A stretch of DNA of 7,625 nt. It comes from Methylococcaceae bacterium (GTDB lineage: Bacteria; Pseudomonadota; Gammaproteobacteria; Methylococcales; Methylococcaceae). The stretch is taken from contig VEPB01000404.1 of assembly GCA_012026715.1 (NCBI GenBank), positions 1 through 7,625 on the forward strand. The letters are read 5' to 3'. Shown here one piece after another: positions 6,959 to 7,625 of the stretch (positions are counted from its first letter, which is position 1; each line of letters starts with the position of its first letter). Under the pieces are notes generated by a model that ran no database searches, was not told the origin of the DNA, and was given only the letters and a program-made list of their open reading frames with translations. The translations under genes and the position numbers were made by a program.

Positions 6959-6985
6959 CCCAAATGATCACAGTTAAGGAGCGAT
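6959..6985. repeat. Right arm of gapped inverted repeat, containing the cyclophilin ribosome binding site
   Basis: On the minus strand this arm reads ATCGCTCCTTA, five unmatched bases, GATCATT, T and GGG, repeating the left arm at 6859-6887. On the plus strand it contains TAAGGAG at 6975-6981, the Shine-Dalgarno sequence eight bases before the ATG at 6990. In the predicted transcript only this arm is present, so the pair acts at DNA level unless a longer transcript exists. Confidence 0.7.
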
Positions 6986-6989
6986 CGTC

Positions 6990-7598
6990 ATGCGTTTGCT
7001 GGCAACCGGAATCTGCACGCTGTTGGCAGTTTCTTACCTCTCCGTGGCCCCCGCGGCCCCCAAACCGACCAAGAAAATGCCCGACACCAACGCGACCCAA
7101 GTCAAGTTCGAAACCACCCTGGGCAACTTCACCGTCAAGCTCGACAAGGAGAAAGCCCCGGTCACCGTAGAAAATTTTCTGACCTACGTGAAAGAAGGCC
7201 ATTACAACGGCACCATCTTCCACCGCGTCATTCCCGGCTTCATGGCCCAGGGCGGCGGCTATGCCGCAGACTTCAAGCAGAAGCCCACCCACGCGGCGAT
7301 CAAGATCGAAGCTGACAACGGCCTGAAGAACAACCGCGGCACCATCGCCATGGCCCGCACCAGCGATCCCAATTCCGCCACGTCCCAGTTCTTCATCAAC
7401 TTCAAGAACAACGATTTCCTCAACTACACGGGTCCGACCCCGCAAGGCTGGGGCTACGCGGTGTTCGGCGAAGTGACCGAAGGCATGGACGTGGTCGATG
7501 AAATGGCCAAGATTCCCACCGGTCCCGGCGGCCCCATGCCGACCGACGTGCCCAAGACCGCCATCGTCATCAACAAGGCGTCCGTCGTCGGGCAATAA
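6990..7598 (+). CDS. Exported cyclophilin-type peptidyl-prolyl cis-trans isomerase
   Basis: This 202-residue enzyme speeds cis-trans isomerisation at proline in folding proteins. A hydrophobic N-terminal segment (MRLLATGICTLLAVSYLSV) and an APA site near residues 20-22 indicate Sec export to the periplasm. A Lys-rich linker follows. The cyclophilin domain spans about 37-200. Active-site residues by analogy with human CypA are R79 in FHRVIPGF, F84, M85, Q87 in the AQGGG run, and F135 in SQFFINF. W154 in PQGWGYAVFGEV fills the region of the CypA tryptophan. The middle and C-terminal parts (NNDFLNYTG, QGWGY, GMDVVDEM) read closer to cytosolic E. coli PpiB than to periplasmic PpiA, yet this copy has a signal peptide. 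The start is set by TAAGGAG eight bases upstream. The gene appears monocistronic with its own promoter; what follows is outside the window. Confidence 0.95.
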   Translation: MRLLATGICTLLAVSYLSVAPAAPKPTKKMPDTNATQVKFETTLGNFTVKLDKEKAPVTVENFLTYVKEGHYNGTIFHRVIPGFMAQGGGYAADFKQKPTHAAIKIEADNGLKNNRGTIAMARTSDPNSATSQFFINFKNNDFLNYTGPTPQGWGYAVFGEVTEGMDVVDEMAKIPTGPGGPMPTDVPKTAIVINKASVVGQ

Positions 7599-7624
7599 GC
7601 ACGGAGGGGCGACAGCGCCAGTGC
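7599..7624 (+). terminator. Possible hairpin after the cyclophilin gene, cut by window edge
   Basis: Immediately after the stop, GCAC (7599-7602) can pair with GTGC (7621-7624), and GGCG (7608-7611) with CGCC (7616-7619) around an ACAG loop, with unpaired bases between the two stems. Whether a T run follows cannot be seen, so the terminator call is tentative. Confidence 0.25.
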
Positions 7625-7625
7625 G

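Noticed and set aside
6859..6985. Inverted repeat as a typical transposon or MITE
   Set aside because: No target-site duplication flanks it, the arms are gapped unequally, and it contains the native promoter and ribosome binding site of the downstream gene.

Overview
The window is a GC-rich stretch of bacterial chromosome that most resembles a proteobacterium, probably a gammaproteobacterium. The hints are Shine-Dalgarno-led genes, tandem PAS hybrid kinases, and a cyclophilin core that reads like the E. coli PpiA/PpiB family. Species cannot be fixed from the sequence. No rRNA, tRNA, CRISPR, insertion sequence or phage gene is visible. All six genes look intact, except that the first is cut by the left edge.

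Layout. (1) Positions 2-3819, plus strand: a two-gene signalling operon. A hybrid histidine kinase (PAS-PAS-HisKA-HATPase-REC-Hpt, 5' end missing) overlaps by ATGA with a REC-PAS-GGDEF diguanylate cyclase. (2) Positions 3852-4699, minus strand: a SelT/SelW/SelH-type (Rdx) redox protein overlaps by ATGA with a downstream predicted lipoprotein of unknown function. (3) Positions 4700-4887: a divergent intergenic region with a nine-C run. (4) Positions 4888-6393, plus strand: an NAD(P)-dependent aldehyde dehydrogenase with all key catalytic residues. (5) Positions 6408-6764, minus strand: a small exported NrfJ-like protein, convergent with the dehydrogenase. (6) Positions 6765-6989: a second divergent intergenic region with a credible sigma70-type promoter, a strong hairpin and a gapped inverted repeat. 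(7) Positions 6990-7598, plus strand: an exported cyclophilin-type peptidyl-prolyl isomerase.

How they work together. The first two genes are best read as one pathway: the kinase passes phosphate through its own receiver and Hpt domains to the receiver of the cyclase, which would set cyclic di-GMP output. The other genes are housekeeping or accessory functions (thiol redox, aldehyde oxidation, periplasmic folding) with no obvious shared pathway.

I found no clear new multi-gene system. The item best worth a second look is the gapped inverted repeat at 6859-6985. Its two arms bracket the cyclophilin promoter, and one arm contains that gene's ribosome binding site. The ATGA-linked Rdx and cysteine-rich lipoprotein pair comes next.
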